Positions 1 through 8,614 of a DNA stretch of 64,000 bases are shown piece after piece. The notes under the pieces were generated by a model. The model did not search any database. It was given only the letters and a program-made list of their open reading frames with translations, and was not told the origin of the DNA. Positions within the stretch are counted from its first letter, which is position 1. Each line of letters starts with the position of its first letter. The position numbers and the translations under genes were made by a program. The DNA is taken from contig NZ_WBKF01000002.1 of NCBI RefSeq assembly GCF_008831235.1, positions 62,001-126,000 on the forward strand, read 5' to 3'. The stretch is from Pseudoclavibacter sp. CFCC 11306. GTDB taxonomy: Bacteria > Actinomycetota > Actinomycetes > Actinomycetales > Microbacteriaceae.

Positions 1-477
1 GCCGAAGGGGTCGACCACGGCTCGTGCGGGCAGTCGCACCGCGATCGCGTTGACGGTGAAATCGCGTCGTTTCAGATCGTCTTCGAGATTGTCGCCGAAC
101 TCCACCGTCGGTTTGCGGGTCTGGTGGTCGTAGGAGTCAGCCCGATACGTGGTGACTTCGACCTGCTGACCGTCGATGCGCGCCCCCACCGTGCCGAAGG
201 CCCGGCCGATGTCCCAGTGCGCCGTGGCAAGCGGCTTCAGTACGGCGAGCGCCTCATCCGGGCTCGCACTCGTGGTGAAGTCGAGATCGACCCCATGATG
301 ACCGAGCAGCGCGTCGCGCACAGAGCCGCCGACCAGGGAGAGCTCGAAGCCCGCCTTGTCGAAGGCGCGTCCGAGCTTCAGCAGCGTCGGAGAGTCAAGC
401 ACCCGATGCATCGACCCCATCGCCTCGACGATGCTCTTCGGCTGCTGCTGCGACTCGGCCTGCTCGTTCTCGTTCAT
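1..477 (-). CDS. pcnA: CCA tRNA nucleotidyltransferase, N-terminal part (cut by window edge)
   Basis: This is the first 159 codons of a class II CCA-adding enzyme, which completes or repairs the 3' CCA of tRNAs from CTP and ATP. The visible part is the nucleotidyltransferase head: the LVGGSVRDALLG glycine motif is followed by the DLDFTT metal-binding Asp pair, then RRDFTVNAIA, the conserved arginine/asparagine motif. The ATG at 477 starts a Gln/Glu-rich leader of about 18 residues before the fold. It diverges from the DUF6049 gene over 85 bases, the usual actinobacterial order (pcnA, then DUF6049, then murJ). The C-terminal helical domains lie outside the window. Identification is from the motifs and is firm. 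Confidence 0.9.
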   Translation of the reverse strand, partial: MNENEQAESQQQPKSIVEAMGSMHRVLDSPTLLKLGRAFDKAGFELSLVGGSVRDALLGHHGVDLDFTTSASPDEALAVLKPLATAHWDIGRAFGTVGARIDGQQVEVTTYRADSYDHQTRKPTVEFGDNLEDDLKRRDFTVNAIAVRLPARAVVDPFG

Positions 478-562
478 ATCCTGACAATCTTCCCACAGCC
501 TGCACGGAATCGGCCCGGAGCTCGCGCCGGTAGAGTAGACACGCACAATTCGAAGGGTACTC

Positions 563-2755
563 ATGCACGCAGAACGTCACGGCCGCTCGGCTGGTCAGTC
601 CTCTGCGCTCCCTCGGCCCGTGCCGACGGCATCACCTGCCCGGCGGTGGAGGGCGATCGGCGGCGTCCTGCTGTCAGGCGCCCTGCTCTTCGCCACCACG
701 GCTCCGACAGCGCATGCCACAGCCACCTCACCGGCAGCGAGCGCTTCAGCAGGCGTCACCACGGCATCCGCCGTCACACCTGCCGGCCGTGACAAAGCCG
801 CGGCCCAGCCCACTCGGGTCTCAGCCAGCGACGTGCAGCTGAGCATCGACCATCCCCCACGTGCGCTCGATGAGCACAGCCCCTTGAGCATTACGGCGAC
901 GGTGACGAACAACGGCGACGAGCCGTTGGTGTCTGCGATGGTCGAGTTCTATCTGGGCAACCGCCTGATGACCACCACCACGCAGGTGCGCGACTGGTAT
1001 GACACCGCGAGCGCCACCGGGCCGAGCAACCGTGCGACGAAAGTCGGGGGTCGGCCCATGCAGACCATCGAGCCCGGCGCCAGTGCGACCGTGACCTTCG
1101 ACGGCGACGCCGATCGACTGCCCACCTGGCAGTTCGCCGACGACAAGGGAGTGCTCGGCTACGCGGTGCGTCTCACCTCGAACAGCAGTGACAGCGTCTG
1201 GCAGCAGAGCACGCTCGCCTGGAACGTCGCGCAGAGCGATGTGCGGCCGCTCAACGTCATCGTCCCGATCACCGCGCCCGCGGCGGCCGGTCGTTTCTAC
1301 ACGGCCGAACAGCTCGCCCAGCTCACAGATGCCGACGGCGAGCTCACCACGCAGATCGACGCACTCGACTCGCTGAACGTACAGCTGGCCGTCGATCCCA
1401 AGATCCTCGCCAGCATCGCGACGCTGGGCACGAGTGCGCCGGCGGATGCGCTGGCGTGGAAGCAGCGGCTCGATGCCTTCCCCGACATCATGCCGCTCAT
1501 CTGGAGCGACGCCGACGTGCAGGCGCTCTCTGCGGCAGGCGTGTCTCAGATCGGCGACGACCTGCTCGGCGGCGGTGTGGCAGGCAGCACCGACCAGCCG
1601 CTCGTGCTCGCACAGGCGCCCGGCGACCTCTCCGGCTCAGGACTCAGCGTGGTCAGCGGCCAGCGGCCGCTCATCATCAGCACCGATCGACTCCAGGACA
1701 CCTCGGCCGATGTGAGCCTGCGCCGACTGCAGGGCACACCGGTGATCGGGGCCAACCACAACCTCATCGATGCGCTGCACGACAGTCTCGAGAGTGACGG
1801 CGCCCAACAGCAACGCGACCTCGACCGCATCACGGCGATGGCGACGACGCTCGGGCTGGCCACACAGGATTTCTCGACGGTCACCACCGTGCTGCCGCGC
1901 GGCTGGAGCCAGCAGGCCAAGCAGGCCGGCGACGCACTCAGGTCGGTCGCAGGCTCCGGCGTACGGTTCCAGCCGGGGGTTCAGATCACCCCGCACCACG
2001 ACGCACAGAACGGCGGCGACACCGGCGATCAGAGCGACGGGCACGACGCCCCGCAGACCGACCTCGACACCTCGTCGCAGACCGCCGAGCAGGACGACCT
2101 CAGCCCGCTGGGCGAGCTGACCCAGGCTGCCTCGTCGGTCGACCGTCTCGCCTCCATCTCGGCCGATCCCCAGAGCGTGCACAGCACGTTCCTGCAGCAG
2201 ACCGCCTCGCTGTGCGGCGCGGGCTGGAGCCGCAACGACGCCTGGCGCCAGGCGGTCACCGCACAGGCTGCCGAGAGCGCCGCGCAGCTCGATGCCGTCG
2301 CGATCACCTCGACGACCAACCTGACCCTGGTCTCGGGCAGCTCGCAGATTCCCGTGGCCGTGCGCAACGACACCGGACAGCCGGTGACCGTCCAGGTGCA
2401 CATCTCTCCCAGCACCGGCCGCATCACGACGAAGTCTCCCGTGAGCCTCACCATCGATCCGCACAGCGCCGCCACCGCACAGGTTCCGGTGCGGGCGATC
2501 GCCAACGGCAGCGTCGTGCTGAACATCGGGATCACCAACGATCACGGCGACCCGATCGGCGAGACGGTGTCGCGGCCGATGGACGTCCAGGCGCAGTGGG
2601 AGGGCATCGGTCTCGGCATCGCCGGCGCCGCCGTCACCCTGCTCTTCGGCTTCGGGCTCGTGCGCAGCCTGATCCGGCGCCGACATCGCCTGTCGGCCGA
2701 CGGCGAGCCGACCGCTCAGCATCCCGACCACACGACGGAGACCCCGACCCGATGA
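563..2755 (+). CDS. DUF6049 family secreted/membrane-anchored protein
   Basis: A 730-residue extracytoplasmic protein of the DUF6049 family, whose members sit just before murJ across Actinobacteria; its biochemical role is not established. An N-terminal hydrophobic signal segment (about residues 34-52) ends in an Ala-rich stretch. The body is Ala/Thr/Ser/Asp-rich with beta-type repeats and a polar Asp/Gln/His-rich insert around residues 480-515. One C-terminal transmembrane helix (about residues 680-700) is followed by a basic RRRHR tail, so most of the protein should face outside. The ATG at 563 has GAAGGG five bases upstream. Its stop overlaps the murJ start by four bases (ATGA), implying translational coupling and a shared role in envelope assembly (inference). 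Confidence 0.85.
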   Translation: MHAERHGRSAGQSSALPRPVPTASPARRWRAIGGVLLSGALLFATTAPTAHATATSPAASASAGVTTASAVTPAGRDKAAAQPTRVSASDVQLSIDHPPRALDEHSPLSITATVTNNGDEPLVSAMVEFYLGNRLMTTTTQVRDWYDTASATGPSNRATKVGGRPMQTIEPGASATVTFDGDADRLPTWQFADDKGVLGYAVRLTSNSSDSVWQQSTLAWNVAQSDVRPLNVIVPITAPAAAGRFYTAEQLAQLTDADGELTTQIDALDSLNVQLAVDPKILASIATLGTSAPADALAWKQRLDAFPDIMPLIWSDADVQALSAAGVSQIGDDLLGGGVAGSTDQPLVLAQAPGDLSGSGLSVVSGQRPLIISTDRLQDTSADVSLRRLQGTPVIGANHNLIDALHDSLESDGAQQQRDLDRITAMATTLGLATQDFSTVTTVLPRGWSQQAKQAGDALRSVAGSGVRFQPGVQITPHHDAQNGGDTGDQSDGHDAPQTDLDTSSQTAEQDDLSPLGELTQAASSVDRLASISADPQSVHSTFLQQTASLCGAGWSRNDAWRQAVTAQAAESAAQLDAVAITSTTNLTLVSGSSQIPVAVRNDTGQPVTVQVHISPSTGRITTKSPVSLTIDPHSAATAQVPVRAIANGSVVLNIGITNDHGDPIGETVSRPMDVQAQWEGIGLGIAGAAVTLLFGFGLVRSLIRRRHRLSADGEPTAQHPDHTTETPTR

Positions 2756-4410
2756 CCGCCAAACCCGCCTCTGTGGGGCGCAGCTCGCTCGTGCTCGCCC
2801 TCGGCACCGCCGTCTCACGACTGCTCGGCTTCGTGCGCACGTTCCTCATCGTGGCGGCGCTCGGCGTCAGCACCACGGCGTCCAACGCCTTCATGACGGG
2901 CAATCAGATTCCGTCGCTGCTGTACCAACTCACCGCAGGCGGCGTGCTCACCGCCGTGCTCGTGCCTCAGATCGTGCAGGCGACCCGCGGTGCGGACGGC
3001 GGCCGCGGCTATATCAACAAGATCATGACGCTCGTGCTCTCGACGCTGCTCGTGGTCACGCTGCTGCTCACACTGTTCTCGCCCATGATCACCAAGGCGT
3101 TCACCGGGGGCTGGTCGGGAGACAACCTCGCCCTCGCCACCGCGTTCACATACTGGTGCATGCCCCAGGTCTTCTTCTACGGCCTCTATGCGCTGCTCAG
3201 CGGCATCTACAACGCCCGTCGGGTCTTCGGCCCCTACACCTGGGCTCCAGTGCTGAACAACGTCGTCTCGATCGCCGGCTTCCTCGTCTTCATCTGGCTC
3301 TTCAGCGCCGATCCCCAGGGCAACACCCCGGTCAGCGACTGGACGCCCGGCATGATCTCGACGCTGGGCCTCTCGGCGACGCTCGGTGTCGCGCTGCAGG
3401 CCGCGATCATGTTCGCCTGGTGGCGCAGGGCTGGCCTGAGCTTTCGGCCCGACTTTCAGTGGCGTCACACCGGGCTCAAGCCCACGTTCGTGGCCGCCGT
3501 GTGGATTCTGGGCATGGTCGCACTCGACTGGGTGCACTCCTTCGTGAAGACCGTCGTGGCCAACTCGACCGAGCCGTATCGCACCCCGGGCGACACCACG
3601 CTCATGGGCCTCACCAGCTTTGAGACGGCCAGCCTGCTGCAGTTGGTGCCGCACGGCATCATCGCCGTATCGATCGCCACCGTCTACTTCACAAGGTTCA
3701 GCGAGCACGCGGCGTCGCACGATCACGTCGCCTTCACCCGCGATCTCTCGGCCAGCCTGCGCCATACCGGGGTGCTCACAGTGTTCGCCGCCGCCGCCAT
3801 GACCGTCGCCGTCATGCCGATGGCCCGCATCTTCACCACCGGCGACTTCGCCCAGAACCAGGCCTTCGCCCGCGTGCTGCTCGTACTGATGCCCTTCTTG
3901 ATCGTGGTGAGCGCCGACCTCTTCGCCATCCGCGCCTTCTACGCCCTTGACGACACCAGAACTCCGTTCTTCGTCGCTCTGGTGCGCATGGTCTTGGTGC
4001 TGCCCTGCTACTGGCTGATCACCCGAGGAGACCCGCACTCGGTGGTGTTCTTCGAGGCGCTGATCGCCGGCTGCGCCATCGCCTTCGACACCATGGTGCT
4101 CTTCTGGCTGCTGCGCCGTCGTCTCGGCGGCATCGACGGCCGCCATATCGTGCGCGTGCACGTACGGCTGCTGCTCGGCGCCGTGGTCTCTGCGGCGGTC
4201 GGCCTCGGTCTGATGGTGATGCTCGGCGCGTTCGCCCCCGGTGGCTTCGCCCTCGCCTCAAAGGTCACGGCGGTCGTGAGCTGCGTGCTGCTCGCAGTCG
4301 TCATGGGCGTCGTGTACATCGTCATGCTGCGTCTGCTTCGTGTGGATGAGCTGGGCACGCTGCTGCGCCCGGTCGGCAAGGTCTTGGGTCGCCTTCGCAG
4401 CCGCGGGTGA
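2752..4410 (+). CDS. murJ: MurJ-family lipid II flippase
   Basis: A 552-residue polytopic membrane protein of the MurJ/MviN family, which flips the peptidoglycan precursor lipid II to the outer face of the membrane. The N-terminus (GRSSLVLALGTAVSRLLGFVR) is the typical first helix with the conserved Ser-Arg-Leu-Gly stretch, and about 14 hydrophobic segments follow. The length is close to the minimal bacterial MurJ: it lacks the long cytoplasmic pseudokinase extension of mycobacterial MviN. The ATG at 2752 overlaps the DUF6049 stop. The open frame runs much further upstream, but that part lies inside the DUF6049 coding region and looks non-coding. No sigM-like sigma factor follows, unlike in mycobacteria. 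Confidence 0.93.
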   Translation: MTAKPASVGRSSLVLALGTAVSRLLGFVRTFLIVAALGVSTTASNAFMTGNQIPSLLYQLTAGGVLTAVLVPQIVQATRGADGGRGYINKIMTLVLSTLLVVTLLLTLFSPMITKAFTGGWSGDNLALATAFTYWCMPQVFFYGLYALLSGIYNARRVFGPYTWAPVLNNVVSIAGFLVFIWLFSADPQGNTPVSDWTPGMISTLGLSATLGVALQAAIMFAWWRRAGLSFRPDFQWRHTGLKPTFVAAVWILGMVALDWVHSFVKTVVANSTEPYRTPGDTTLMGLTSFETASLLQLVPHGIIAVSIATVYFTRFSEHAASHDHVAFTRDLSASLRHTGVLTVFAAAAMTVAVMPMARIFTTGDFAQNQAFARVLLVLMPFLIVVSADLFAIRAFYALDDTRTPFFVALVRMVLVLPCYWLITRGDPHSVVFFEALIAGCAIAFDTMVLFWLLRRRLGGIDGRHIVRVHVRLLLGAVVSAAVGLGLMVMLGAFAPGGFALASKVTAVVSCVLLAVVMGVVYIVMLRLLRVDELGTLLRPVGKVLGRLRSRG

Positions 4411-4420
4411 CCTCACGGCG

Positions 4421-4446
4421 GGAATAGGCGCCCCCGACCCGGGGTT
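4421..4446 (+). promoter_or_regulatory. SigR/SigH-type promoter for trxBA
   Basis: GGAAT (4421-4425) and GTT (4444-4446) are separated by exactly 18 bases. This matches the published thiol-oxidative-stress sigma factor consensus (GGAAT-N18-GTT) that drives thioredoxin operons in Streptomyces and mycobacteria. It lies about 130 bases upstream of the trxB start. A second possible start is a TAGGCT -10-like box at 4485-4490 with no good -35. The element is seen; its use is inferred. Confidence 0.6.
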
Positions 4447-4575
4447 GATCTGAGATGTGGGTCGAGCGCCGATCGACACAGCCGTAGGCTGGAGGTCGGC
4501 CTGCGATTCAGGCCCCGCAGCCGACGCTCAGCGTGCGGCCGCGGTCACATCACGAGAGCACAGGAGACATTCCAC

Positions 4576-5559
4576 ATGAGCGTGCATGACGTCGTCATCA
4601 TCGGTTCCGGCCCCGCCGGCTGGACCGCAGCCATCTACACCGCCCGTGCCGGTCTGAACCCTGTGGTGATCGCCAGTTCGGTCGAGACCGGCGGCGAGCT
4701 CATGAAGACCACTGCGGTCGAGAACTTCCCGGGCTTTCCCGACGGCGTGCAGGGCCCCGACCTCATGACCCAGATGCAGCAGCAGGCCGAGCGCTTCGGC
4801 ACCGAAGTCGTCTACGACGACGTGACCGACGTCAAGCTGCTCGGTGACACGAAGGTGCTCACCACAAGCCTCGGCGACACCTACGAGGCCCGTTCTGTCA
4901 TCATCTCGACCGGTTCGGCCTACCGCCGACTCGATCTGCCGAACGAAGACCGTCTCTCCGGGCACGGCGTCTCGTGGTGCGCGACCTGCGACGGCTTCTT
5001 CTTTCGCGACAAGGTCATCGCCGTCGTCGGCGGTGGCGACTCGGCGCTCGAAGAGGCCACGTTCCTCACCCGTTTCGCCTCGAAGGTCTACCTGATTCAC
5101 CGGCGCGACGAGCTGCGCGCATCGAAGATCATGCAGCAGCGCGCTCTGGCCAACGAGAAGATCGAGCCGATCTGGAACTCTCAGGTCGTCGCGATCGAAG
5201 GCGAGGATGAGCTGCGCTCGGTCGAGCTGCAGAACACCGTGACCGGCGAACGCAGCACGCTCGACATCGAAGGGCTCTTCATCGCGATCGGCAACGACCC
5301 GCGCACCGATCTCTTCGCCGACCAGGTCGACCTGACCACCGAGGGAACCATCGCCGTCGAAGGGCGCAGCTCGCGCACAAGCGTGCCCGGCGTCTTCGCG
5401 GCCGGCGACGTGCTCGACGCCACCTACCGCCAGGCGATCACCGCCGCCGGCTCGGGCTGTGTCGCGGCAATCGACTGCGAGCACTACCTCGCCGACCTGG
5501 ACGACCAGGCCGATGAGGCCGGGGTGCCCATGGCATCCGCCGAAACCGCAGCAGTCTGA
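4576..5559 (+). CDS. trxB: Thioredoxin-disulfide reductase
   Basis: A 327-residue flavoprotein that transfers electrons from NADPH through FAD to thioredoxin. It has the FAD dinucleotide-binding motif GSGPAG near residue 10, the redox-active CATC pair (C135/C138), the NADPH motif GGGDSALEEA around residue 152, and a second FAD motif, GVFAAGDV, near the C-terminus. The length is normal for low-molecular-weight bacterial TrxR, with a short acidic C-terminal tail. trxA follows after 41 bases, so the reductase and its substrate are probably co-transcribed. The upstream SigR-type element suggests induction by disulfide stress. Confidence 0.96.
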   Translation: MSVHDVVIIGSGPAGWTAAIYTARAGLNPVVIASSVETGGELMKTTAVENFPGFPDGVQGPDLMTQMQQQAERFGTEVVYDDVTDVKLLGDTKVLTTSLGDTYEARSVIISTGSAYRRLDLPNEDRLSGHGVSWCATCDGFFFRDKVIAVVGGGDSALEEATFLTRFASKVYLIHRRDELRASKIMQQRALANEKIEPIWNSQVVAIEGEDELRSVELQNTVTGERSTLDIEGLFIAIGNDPRTDLFADQVDLTTEGTIAVEGRSSRTSVPGVFAAGDVLDATYRQAITAAGSGCVAAIDCEHYLADLDDQADEAGVPMASAETAAV

Positions 5560-5600
5560 CCCGAGGCCTCAGACCACCACTGAACTCAAAAGGAGCTGAC

Positions 5601-5924
5601 ATGACCGTCATCAATGTGAACGAATCCAACTTCAAGCAGCAGGTGCTCGACGCCGACGTGCCTGTGCTCGTCGACTTCTGGGCAGAATGGTGCGGCCCGT
5701 GCCGTGCCATGGCGCCGGTGCTCGAGGAGTACGCGAACGACCACGAGGGCAAGGTCGTGATCGCCAAACTGAACGTCGACGAGAACCCGAACCTCGCCGG
5801 CCAGTACCGCATCACGTCGATTCCCGCGCTCAAGCTGTTCTCGAAGGGCGAGGTCGCCACCGAGGTCATCGGCGCACGCCCCAAGGCACAGCTCGAGAAG
5901 GATCTCGCCGGGCACGTGGCCTGA
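5601..5924 (+). CDS. trxA: Thioredoxin
   Basis: A 107-residue cytoplasmic thioredoxin that reduces protein disulfides using electrons from TrxB. The active site WCGPC (C31, C34), the buried Asp25 and the cis-proline loop SIPALK (Pro75) are all present. The ATG at 5601 follows a strong AAAGGAG ribosome-binding site. It is the second gene of trxBA and is followed directly by a strong hairpin, so the operon ends here. Confidence 0.97.
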   Translation: MTVINVNESNFKQQVLDADVPVLVDFWAEWCGPCRAMAPVLEEYANDHEGKVVIAKLNVDENPNLAGQYRITSIPALKLFSKGEVATEVIGARPKAQLEKDLAGHVA

Positions 5925-5950
5925 GCGCATCCCGCTGACACCTCTCCCTG

Positions 5951-5998
5951 CTCCCCGCCGCGCAGGTCTCCACTCTCAGAGACTCACGCGGCGGGGAG
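5951..5998 (+). terminator. Hairpin terminator after trxA
   Basis: A perfect 12-base GC-rich stem (5951-5962 with 5987-5998) encloses a 24-base loop in which GGTCTC and GAGACT can extend the pairing. It begins 26 bases after the trxA stop. There is no long T-run, as is common in high-GC actinobacteria. Confidence 0.7.
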
Positions 5999-6109
5999 CT
6001 CTGTGTCGTCACCCCGCCTTCAGAACAAGCGACACGCTCGCCATGCGGGCGCTCTGTGACATGCGCGACACATGGGGAGGATATGCTGGTGCAATCTGGA
6101 GGTACAACG

Positions 6110-7438
6110 GTGTCCGATAATGCAATTCCGTCCACGAACTCGTCGCAGAGCTCAATCCGTCTCGACCCTTGGCTCGATCAGTATGCAGAGCGAGCCTCCG
6201 GGCTCAGTGCCTCCGAAGTCCGCGCCCTGTTCGCCGTCGCCTCACGCCCTGAGGTGGTGTCGCTGGCCGGTGGCATGCCCTTCGTCTCGGCGCTGCCGCA
6301 GGAGTACCTCGGCGACGCCGCTCGCATCGCGACCACCACGCGTCGCGGCGAGGCTCTGCAGTACGGCTCGGGGCAGGGCATTCCGCACTTTCGCGAGCAG
6401 ATCTGCGACATCATGAGTCTGGAGGGCATCCATGCTCACCCCGACGACGTGGTCGTGACCACCGGCTCGCAGCATGCGGTCGACCTCATGTCGCGCATCT
6501 TCCTCGACCCCGGCGACGTCGTCATCGCCGAAGGCCCGAGCTATGTCGGCTCGCTCGGCATCTTCCGCTCGTATCAGGCCGAGACCGTGCACGTGCCGAT
6601 CGACGACGACGGCCTGCAGCCTCAGGCACTGCGCGAGACGATCGCGCGGCTGGAATCGGCCGGCAGGCGCATCAAGTTCCTGTACACGATCCCCAACTTC
6701 CACAACCCTGCGGGTGTGACGCTGACGATGGAGCGTCGACGCGAGGTGCTCGACATCTGTCATCAGCACGGCATCCTCGTGCTCGAAGACAACCCGTACG
6801 GGCTCCTCTGGTTCGATCGTGTGCCACCCGAGGCCATCCGCTCGCTCGACAGCGACGGCGTCGTGTATCTGGGGTCGTTCTCGAAGATCTTCGCCCCGGG
6901 CTTTCGCCTGGGATATGTGCTCGCGCCCCATGCGGTGCGCGAAAAGCTCGTGCTCGCCAACGAATCCGCCGTGCTGTCGCCGACGACCTTCGGCCAAGTC
7001 ATGGTCTCCGAGTACCTCGAGCACAACGACTGGCGCGGGCAGATCGACACCTTCCGCGGCCTGTACCGCGACCGGCGCGATGCGATGATCTCGGCCCTGG
7101 ACGAGTTCCTGCCGACCCTTGACAAGACGCATCCCAACGGCGGCTTCTACATCTGGCTGTCGCTGCCCGAAGGCTTCGACTCCAAAGAGATGCTGCCGCT
7201 GGCCGTGCACGAGCTCGTCGCCTACACCCCGGGCACGGCCTTCTATGCCGACGGCACCGGCCAGGACAAAATCCGGCTGTCGTTCTGCTACCCGACACCG
7301 GCAGAGATTCGCACCGGCATCGAACGACTCAGCCGTGTGGTGCACCGTGAGCAGGATCTGCTCGCCACCTTCGGCACGTCACGCCCTCGCACCGACGCGC
7401 AGCACGGAGTGAGCACTCCCCCGCCAGACACCGTCTGA
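6110..7438 (+). CDS. PLP-dependent aminotransferase, fold type I (GntR/LysN-like class)
   Basis: A 442-residue fold-type I PLP enzyme resembling the 2-aminoadipate/multiple-substrate aminotransferases (MocR-like domain without the DNA-binding part). Recognisable features are SLAGGMP at the N-terminus, NPAG near the middle, EDNPYG (Asp binding the PLP ring nitrogen) and GSFSKIFAPGFRLGY, with K259 as the Schiff-base lysine and the following Arg holding the phosphate. The GTG at 6110 is chosen because TGGAGG lies seven bases upstream and the protein then matches family length; an upstream ATG at 6083 lacks proper spacing. A related gene commonly sits between trxA and parB in Microbacteriaceae. 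Its substrate cannot be told from sequence. Confidence 0.88.
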   Translation: MSDNAIPSTNSSQSSIRLDPWLDQYAERASGLSASEVRALFAVASRPEVVSLAGGMPFVSALPQEYLGDAARIATTTRRGEALQYGSGQGIPHFREQICDIMSLEGIHAHPDDVVVTTGSQHAVDLMSRIFLDPGDVVIAEGPSYVGSLGIFRSYQAETVHVPIDDDGLQPQALRETIARLESAGRRIKFLYTIPNFHNPAGVTLTMERRREVLDICHQHGILVLEDNPYGLLWFDRVPPEAIRSLDSDGVVYLGSFSKIFAPGFRLGYVLAPHAVREKLVLANESAVLSPTTFGQVMVSEYLEHNDWRGQIDTFRGLYRDRRDAMISALDEFLPTLDKTHPNGGFYIWLSLPEGFDSKEMLPLAVHELVAYTPGTAFYADGTGQDKIRLSFCYPTPAEIRTGIERLSRVVHREQDLLATFGTSRPRTDAQHGVSTPPPDTV

Positions 7439-7484
7439 GTGCAGGACACCCCACCCGGACGCGAGCCGAGAGCACGGACCGACC

Positions 7485-7504
7485 ATCGCATCCCACGATG
7501 CGAT
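7485..7504. other. Short inverted repeat between aminotransferase and ligase genes
   Basis: ATCGCATC (7485-7492) and GATGCGAT (7497-7504) pair perfectly around a four-base loop. The repeat lies in the 93-base gap ahead of the ligase gene. It could be a weak attenuator or processing site; no T-run follows. Confidence 0.3.
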
Positions 7505-7531
7505 CGTGATGAGACTGAGAGAGGCAGACCG

Positions 7532-8545
7532 ATGACCGCAGAGAACGTCAGCAGCGAGAACGCCACCGCGAGTGACGTCAGTGAGAGCGAGGCCGACGCA
7601 CTGAATGTTCTGGTGCTCGCCGGCGGAATCTCCCATGAGCGCGAGGTCTCAGTGCGCGGCGGCAATCGGGTGGCCGAGGCCATTCGACGTGCCGGCGCAC
7701 AGACCCGCGTGCTCGAGCCGAACGCTCGCCTGCTCGATGAGATCACCGCGGCGGCACCCGACGTGATCTGGTCGGTGCTGCACGGCGCAAGCGGCGAGGA
7801 TGGCGCACTGCGTGACGTGCTTCGGCTGACTGGAATTCCCTATGTCGGCAGCGGCCCGGCAGCAGCACGCCTGGCGTGGGACAAACCCACCGCAAAAGAG
7901 ATCGCCCGCCGTGCCGGCGTGCAGACCCCGGAGTGCGCCGTATTCCCACGTGAGACGTTCAGCGAGCTCGACGCGCACAGCGTGCTCTCGGCCGTGGCCG
8001 ACCGCTTCGGGTATCCCCTGGTGCTGAAGCCGGTCAAGGGCGGGTCGGCACAGGGCGTCTCAGTCGTCGAGCACGCCGACGAACTGCCTCGCGCACTGGT
8101 CGACGCGTACAGCTACTCAGACGGTCTGCTCGTCGAACGCCATGTCAGCGGCACCGAGGTCGCCGTCAGCATCATCGACACCGGTGACGGCCCAGAGGCC
8201 CTGCCCATCGTCGAGATCAGCCCGGTGAAGGGTCGATACACCTACGAGGCGCGCTACACCGCCGGCGACACCGATTTCTACGTGCCCGCCCGTCTCACCG
8301 AAGAGGTCGCCGATCGCGTGGCCGCCGACGCCGTCGCCGTGCACACCGCACTCGGACTCGCCGATTTCAGCCGCATCGACCTGATCGTCGACGCAGCGGG
8401 AACGCCCTGGTTCATCGATGCCAACGTGACGCCTGGGGCGACCGAGACCTCGCTGGCACCGCTCGCGATTCGTGGTGCGGGCCGCACTGAGGGCGAGGTC
8501 TATCTCGACATCGCCCGCGCTGCCATCTCGCGCGCACACGCCTGA
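7532..8545 (+). CDS. D-alanine--D-alanine ligase-type ATP-grasp enzyme
   Basis: A 337-residue ATP-grasp protein of the D-Ala-D-Ala ligase family, which joins two D-alanines using ATP for peptidoglycan precursors. Signatures are AGGISHEREVS (N-terminal loop), SVLHGASGEDGALR (HGxxGEDG), the GSGPAAARLAWDKP helix, the ATP-grasp segment KPVKGGSAQGV, and the metal-binding end DANVTPGATETSL, corresponding to the usual ExNTxPGxT. The canonical metal-binding Glu-x-Asn is Asp-x-Asn here, a conservative change. The ATG at 7532 follows a purine-rich GAGAGAGG. It converges with parB across a parS palindrome. A paralogue elsewhere may be the housekeeping Ddl, so the exact role is moderately certain. Confidence 0.82.
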   Translation: MTAENVSSENATASDVSESEADALNVLVLAGGISHEREVSVRGGNRVAEAIRRAGAQTRVLEPNARLLDEITAAAPDVIWSVLHGASGEDGALRDVLRLTGIPYVGSGPAAARLAWDKPTAKEIARRAGVQTPECAVFPRETFSELDAHSVLSAVADRFGYPLVLKPVKGGSAQGVSVVEHADELPRALVDAYSYSDGLLVERHVSGTEVAVSIIDTGDGPEALPIVEISPVKGRYTYEARYTAGDTDFYVPARLTEEVADRVAADAVAVHTALGLADFSRIDLIVDAAGTPWFIDANVTPGATETSLAPLAIRGAGRTEGEVYLDIARAAISRAHA

Positions 8546-8561
8546 GCCGGCGAGCCGGCCG

Positions 8562-8593
8562 TCGCGAGATGTTTCACGTGAAACATCTCGCGA
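8562..8593. promoter_or_regulatory. parS site 1, inside a 32-base perfect palindrome
   Basis: The core TGTTTCACGTGAAACA (8570-8585) is identical to the canonical parS to which ParB-CTP clamps load. Symmetry continues perfectly on both sides to a 32-base palindrome. It lies between the convergent ligase gene and parB, so it could also act as a bidirectional transcription terminator. Confidence 0.93.
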
Positions 8594-8614
8594 GACGCGG
8601 CCGTCATCTCTCGA

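Noticed and set aside
2815-4161. Long reverse-strand frame opposite murJ
   Set aside because: Charged, His/Glu/Asp/Arg-rich product with no domain; explained by codon bias of murJ.
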